64,000 nt of DNA from Tanypteryx hageni (taxonomy: Eukaryota > Arthropoda > Insecta > Odonata > Petaluridae): NCBI GenBank assembly GCA_028673005.1, contig CM054114.1:11439108-11503107 (forward strand). The letters run 5' to 3'. The notes under the pieces are model-generated. The model saw only the letters and a program-made list of their open reading frames with translations, searched no databases and was not told the origin of the DNA. A program made the position numbers and the translations under genes. This document shows, piece by piece, positions 58,547-64,000 of the stretch (position 1 is its first letter; every line of letters starts with the position of its first letter).

Positions 58547-60391
58547 TCGTCAAATACTTCAAATGTTTTTTTAACCCCTCTTATCTAAAATGTGGCCCGA
58601 AGCAGCTGTTTTATTTTCTTTATACTCTGAGCGTTTCAAGGCCTCATTTTAAGGTAAGAGTTCCATTTCAATTTCAAATCGACACTTCCGTATTGAGCGA
58701 TAATGATTGTGGCCAAGAACACTTTACATAAACACTCAATTAACTTTCATAATACCTAACATTTCACTCTCATATTTCTGTTTTCTTAAAATAAGTCTAA
58801 GACAAAATGTTTCTTTCGTTTGCATTTTCTGTTAAATACTTTATTTATCACTAATTGATAAAATTTCGTAAAAGTTCTTATATTTCGGTGCCTTATCAAC
58901 ATTTTGTTAACTCGGTAATGTATGATAAAGAACCCTAATCCTGTCTCTGTCTCACGACCGTTGATCTTGCTTCATTTCTTTTATACTTCCTCAATCTCAC
59001 ATAGTTTGGCGTTAATCAACATCAGAAAAATTTGGACTGAATACTTGAAAATTGCATAAAGTGTGCTTTTAATTTCTTAGATATTTAGGCTATTTTCGAA
59101 AGATGTAGATGTTATATTTTGCTTTTACAGTGAAATTATTTTACCTTGAATAACTCTTCGCTGTCATTTCTCAGTGATTAATATGACTAAATGTTTTATC
59201 GTTACCGAAAAGATATCACGATCAAATATTCGATAAAAGTTCAAATTTTTATTTCCTCACAAGATGTTTCCAACAAACTCTTCCGAAGGCGGGAAAACGT
59301 AAGATTCTTTTACAAAGTAACTCTCAACACATGCGCCGTGTGGCTGCTCCACATTAACTTCCTTGCTCTTAACCATGACGACACTTCTTTGATTCTCAGG
59401 TTAAGGTCTTGCTAACGTCGCAACAGTAGCTAAAAAGAAACAGGTGTGGGTAGGCGCCCATTGTAATGCAATCTCCCCCTTCTTTCTCACGCCCAATCTT
59501 TCTATTCTTGAAGACCTCGGGCACGGCGTGAAGTCGCATATGGCGCGACATCTACCGGAAGAGGAACCTCACGCACGGGACCGAGGGAATGCAAAGAGTG
59601 GAATAGGAGTGGGAGGATGAATTTGCGGCGGAGACGCTATCGTGCGGGAAAATCGGGTACGAACCTAGGCGGCGTCAAAGGGAAGGGGGAGGTCGTCGGA
59701 GAAAATACGTTAAGAACGCTTCGGAGTGCCATAAGGATCGGAAAAGGTGATAGACTGTTCTTTCCATTGTAATCGGTGAAGCATTCACGGCAAATGTGGA
59801 CGAGAATAGAGAGTCAGCTGTTCTTTAATAGCCATGCCGAGCGTGTGTCGTTAACTTTTCCCGAGAAATTGAAAGTTGGAAAAAAAGAGAAGGAAAGCTC
59901 CTCCAATAAACACGCCATTTAGGTACGCTTTCATGAGGCTAAACCTTCATCATCCGCCAGTAGACGAATTCTAATAAAGGCTCATCGGCATTTTATTTCA
60001 CAGATTGTGGGAGACCCTTCTACAGTCTCTCTCAATCTGTTTTTAATTAATTATATTTATTTATTTTACCAGACGAGACACGGGACTAGATTTATTTTAT
60101 GTTGTCTTGTCTAGATCATTTGTGTTGTGTGGCACACAGACTGGTTTTAAAAATGAATAAGTTGTGATAGTACGGCGATAATAGCCCACGAGGCTGATTT
60201 GCCATCCAACACACAAACACTAATAAATGCATAAAGATATAATAAAAAACGATATTACAGATTGTTTCATTGGCGAGACTTTCACCAAAGTTTTAATTCG
60301 GTTTGTTATTTGTTACGTTGAAAAATGCAAGAATTAAATATAAAGCTAAGCAAATAATATGTTTGTAAATAAATTTTAAATTTTTGTGCAG

Positions 60392-60728
60392 TAGCAACCG
60401 TTACAAAGTTATCCTTATTGATGCGAAAGTTACTGGCTTCTATGGAGGGGAAATTATAAAGAAAATTATAGATAACTTTCCAAGAACTATATATCCGCGA
60501 AATAATTTACGAAGGCATGAAAAATTACGATCCCTTTCGCCCGTACACAACTCGAAAACGCTGCACTATGAGGATCATCTCGGTGACTGCGACGCATTTC
60601 TTGCGAATCTGGACTGCTACTCCTTCGATATGTTCCGCCACTACGCTACCAAAACTCTTATGCAAAAACATATGAAATGTTCGAAAATCGGCTCGCACCT
60701 TAGATTAATGCGCCATCGCAAGTCATAG
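60392..60728 (+). CDS. Open frame of unknown origin, possible exon
   Basis: An acceptor-like TTTTAAATTTTTGTGCAG ends at 60391 and the frame continues for 112 codons to a TAG at 60726-60728, starting SNRYKVILIDAKVTGFYGG. Composition is balanced with no low-complexity bias, unusual among the longer frames here. There is no ATG near the start, and no family is recognised. Chance cannot be excluded. Confidence 0.15.
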
Positions 60729-61249
60729 GGCACGCTCAATGTAGTTAAGGAGGGGAGAGTGGGGGCGGATTTCGTGCGGAGCTGGCTGGGAACCGGAAGT
60801 AACCACAAGAGAGGGAGGCCACCAACCCATCCCACCCACCTCCTGCCCCACCCACACCCCATACACCCGCACCCTCTCCCTCTCTCTCCCCCTTCTTCCT
60901 CCCTCTCGGGCCAAGAGACAGCGGAACACACAAAGAGTAGTTCCGGTGTTCCGTCACGGACCAGAGATCGGGGTCTCATAGGGCACGTAGGGTTGGGGAG
61001 GAGTGGGGAGAGATGAGAGAGAGAGAGTAGCTGAGGTGGAGAGGCGGCGAGGGGAAGAGTATTGTCATTATTTTGTCGCCGATTAAAAGTCACGAAAGGG
61101 AGCGCGTCTTCCGCAGGCCATCTGCCCTCGCACCGACAAATAAAGCCGGAATGGTTCGAGGAATCATAATACAATTTGCGAAAGGGTTGCATTATTTTTC
61201 TCCATCGTAAGAAGGAATCTGAATTCGCTTGCACGGGAGACGGCTAAGG

Positions 61250-61499
61250 CAGCAGCGGATTTTCAATAAGCCCAAAGCGGATCGAGGGGCGGCGAGATTT
61301 CGGGGCGTCAATAACAATGGGATTTGAGGGTAGGAATATAAAATTAATATTACGCAGACTTTTGATGAATTAAATTATTATGATGGACGAATGGCCAGAC
61401 AAACCACTTACATAGGCGATTCTTGTAGGAAAAAAGCGCCAAAAAGGGGGCGGAAAAATATATTGCCCTAGGGGCGGGAAATTTCCAAATCCGCCACTA
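61250..61499. mobile_element. hAT-type MITE, 250 bp
   Basis: Flanked by a perfect 8-bp duplication GGCTAAGG (61242-61249 and 61500-61507). Ends are CAGCAGCGGATTT and, reverse-complemented, TAGTGGCGGATTT (10 of 13). The GGCGGATTT core occurs at the ends of many arthropod hAT-type repeats. No coding capacity. Confidence 0.82.
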
Positions 61500-61507
61500 G
61501 GCTAAGG

Positions 61508-64000
61508 TCAAAGTAGTCGCTGGATTACGAGGGTATTCGTAAATTAGATGTTTATAGCTACTCTTTTCGAGAGATTTTCTCTCATTTCTTCCCTCTCATC
61601 GTCTCTTGCCTTCCGTCTACACCTTGGCCCTCTCCACCTCTCTTTCTCTATTCTAGGCGAAGTTCGCGTGCGTTTGGTTTCCGGGGCAGGTGGTCCCCAT
61701 CGCACAGGCGCTCCCACCTACGCCTCTCACCCCGATCCGACACCCTCTACCCTCCTCATCTTCACCCACAAAAAGGCACCATTCCCTCTCTCTCTCTCTC
61801 TCTCTCTCGACCGCCGTGACCCTAGCCCTAGAAAGGATCCGTAATAACCGAAATAATTCACCCCCTATTCGCCGCCGTATTTACCCAAATAGGGCATCAT
61901 ATCTCTCCATTCTTCGCCGCAAATTGGTGCGCTCGCTGACCTATCCCTGATTTCCCAGCCGAGAGGGCTTTCTCTTTCTCTCTTCACCTAAATAGTCATA
62001 TTCGCAGTCTTTCCTAAATAACCTTCTGGCTTTCTCCGCTATCGATTTCAACGGACCCCTCCCTGCCTTTCCCTATTGTCTGACCTCCTATGAGAACCGT
62101 TTTTTTTTCCATCGATCCCTTCCCATTTTAAAACCAATCTATTCTTTCGTTATCCGAGGTAAACGTATCTTCTTCCCTGGCTCGTCCTTTGTTTCCCTTC
62201 ATCCTGTGGTATTTCATGGCGTGAGGCCTCCTGTGACGTAAGCTCGCCCCTCCCCTTCCCCATTCGACCATTGCCCTAGCCTTCTCGACAATTTTCCTTC
62301 GTCTTGTTTCCTCCGTAACACGTCTGCTGACCTCATTTCTCTTCGACTTTCTAATTAATTTCACCGAGCTGATGACTGTCGGTTTTTTTCAGAAATTTCA
62401 AATTGTTGACGATGGATGAAGTTGAATTTAAGAAATAAACATGGTTGTTACCTAGCTCTCTGTTTTTTTACGATCGTGCGAAAAAGTTATAATTTTCTAA
62501 TTTTCATTCCTTCTTGGAAACGGTATTGCTCGTATTTTGTAACTAAGAGGACTATTCGAGAGTTTCAAAATCACTCGATCTTTCACTCATAAAACAAAAA
62601 ATTAACACTGACATTAAACGGATCTCATAAGTATTAATATAGCATGAGTGTCGCAATGTCGCTGGCAAACAAACCGATAATGACTAATAAAATTGTTTTT
62701 ATTGGTCTAAGTTTATTAACCATTAAAGATGTTATAATTAATAATCCGGTTCTTGCCAAGATTACAGAATTATCGTGGTCGTTAAAAAAATAACCCGTCG
62801 TGATTTGAGTGCGCGATTGCGGCTTGGATTTTTTTATTGTCGTGGCGTTTTCGCAAGCTCATAACTTGGCTTTCCCGACCTTCCTTAATCTATGATAATT
62901 TTTTAAATCAGTGTATCTGCGTCGAAGAGAGACCTCTCTCTATCTTTCGCTAACGTTATAGTCCTTAATTTTTCCCAACGTCAGCCTCGGCAGCGAAGAC
63001 ATTGTTTTTCGAGCCTTTGATCCCATCTCGGTAATTATTGCGGTTCTGTCAAGAGACCTTATCGCTCGCGAAATAAATGTATGCAAATTTTCCACACCGG
63101 CCGAGGGAAAAAGTCCCTCTTAACGGCTTATTTCTTAAAGGCCACTCCAGAAGACGCAAAAAAATCTCCTCTAGCAATTAGCGCTGATTATTCACTTTAA
63201 AAAGGGCGAGAAAAAATCCGTGGCGAAAATGAAACCCCGACCGACATGCCCGAGATGTGCACGGCGAGGAATAACAGCCAAGGCGAGTTTTCTTTTGGAA
63301 CGAAAGTGTTTCTTTTTTTCCTCAGAGCGAATTTCCTCCTTCCTCCCTCATCCCGCGATTTTTAATGCATTCCATGCGCGCACTTCAGGTTGGTTAAACC
63401 AGAGAACGTTAATGATGAGCTAAGGTGTAGAGAGCGATACGAGCTTCGTTAAGCGGGGCGTTTTCTCAAGGGACAGAGAGAGAAACCAGCTCTCTCACGA
63501 CGCGAATGTGTGTGTGTGTCCCCTTATGCCGTGCGGATGAATTGCCGAGGGCTACTTTTTTATTCGAAATATGTACTTCTCTCCTGCCCTCCTGACTCAC
63601 TTTATTTTTTTCTCCCTTGTAGAATTTTTTTTATTTTTCAGCGCATGACTTTCCGTTTCTGTCATCGCGGAGCCCTTTCCACCACCACGAATAACAGCTC
63701 TAGCTTCTCCCCCCCCCCCTCCAGCCACCCCGCCGCCCCCGTTTTCCTCTCACGATACCCGTGTCCAATTAGGGGCTACAGTCAAGTGTTCTCCAAGAAA
63801 ACGAGTTGGCGTCTATCGTCCAAAAAGAGGCGAGTTTTTTCGAAGTCATCCAGCTTCTCCACAGACTTTCCAGCGTTGTCCGCTTCCTCCCGCCTCCTTC
63901 CCTCCCCCCCCCCCCAGTTCTCCCTCTCCCTCCTCCCCTTCTCTTGGCAAATGTGATACTCGGGTTCCAGAACCGGGAAATTAGTCTTGTTAGGTTCGCA
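61508..64000. other. Unassigned DNA, CT-rich patches
   Basis: CT-rich 61550-61810 with a short TC run (61789-61808); AT-rich 62430-62900; CT-rich 63590-63960 with C11 (63709-63719) and C12 (63904-63915). A strong acceptor-like TTTTTTTTATTTTTCAG ends at 63640 in front of a 105-codon Ser/Pro-rich frame (to 63956), but the frame is compositionally driven and I do not call it. Confidence 0.35.

Larger units (their letters stand above)
58380..61241. other. Unassigned DNA with two weak exon candidates
   Basis: AT-rich 58700-59280 and 60020-60390; CpG-containing 59520-59750. A strong acceptor at 58483 and a 114-codon frame ending at 60728 are listed separately. The minus-strand frame 60641-61234 (197 codons) spans CT-rich (60840-60910) and GA-rich (61005-61060) tracts and has no domain. 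Confidence 0.35.

Noticed and set aside
60641..61234. 197-codon minus-strand open frame
   Set aside because: Passes through CT-rich and GA-rich tracts, has Gly/Arg and Pro/Leu runs, and shows no domain or splice context.
63640..63956. Ser/Pro-rich frame after a strong acceptor
   Set aside because: The frame is largely produced by CT-rich sequence with C11 and C12 runs, and no donor or homologue is evident.
1..64000. CRISPR arrays, operons, rRNA genes and telomeric TTAGG arrays
   Set aside because: No regularly spaced conserved repeats, no tandem TTAGG and no prokaryotic gene organisation were seen; the sequence is eukaryotic in character.

Overview
This window looks like non-coding DNA from a large arthropod genome, probably an insect. 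The clues are the absence of CpG depletion, abundant (GA)n/(TC)n microsatellites, and short insect-style DNA transposons (hAT, piggyBac, Mutator-like). The species assignment is inference. I see no complete host gene, no operon, no convincing tRNA or rRNA gene and no CRISPR array. Nearly all the longer open frames are low-complexity reading of purine/pyrimidine tracts, or chance frames in CpG-rich DNA.

What can be supported is mostly mobile DNA with legible ends. A 594-bp piggyBac remnant (542-1135) sits between TTAA sites and keeps the C-terminal cysteine-rich end of its transposase, broken by a frameshift. A 510-bp Mutator-like element (9223-9732) has 9-bp target duplications and carries a decayed FLYWCH zinc finger. 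It lies directly beside the 3' end of a LINE (8818-9222, minus strand). Six hAT-type MITEs lie at 6669-6883, 23964-24243, 34723-35022, 42611-42907, 50263-50499 and 61250-61499; five have perfect 8-bp target duplications. Two longer elements (7686-8438 and 44026-44667) share TAGGG ends and arrays of CCCGA/TCGGG subterminal motifs but have different interiors. They appear to form one non-autonomous family. A Penelope-like fragment with a hammerhead-like core is near 19477.

The rest of the window alternates between ordinary mixed or AT-rich DNA and long blocks in which one strand is almost pure C+T or pure G+A (for example 3590-5130, 17090-17400, 20810-21165, 33325-33850, 43192-43605, 52780-53312 and 55660-56115). 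Several blocks contain tandem duplications.

The best hint of a host gene is a 39-nt candidate microexon at 46478-46516, with near-consensus splice sites on both sides and one open frame. Weaker splice-bounded candidates are at 5518-5562, 29006-29235, 54696-54767 and 58484-58546. If real, much of this window would be intron of a large gene on the + strand.
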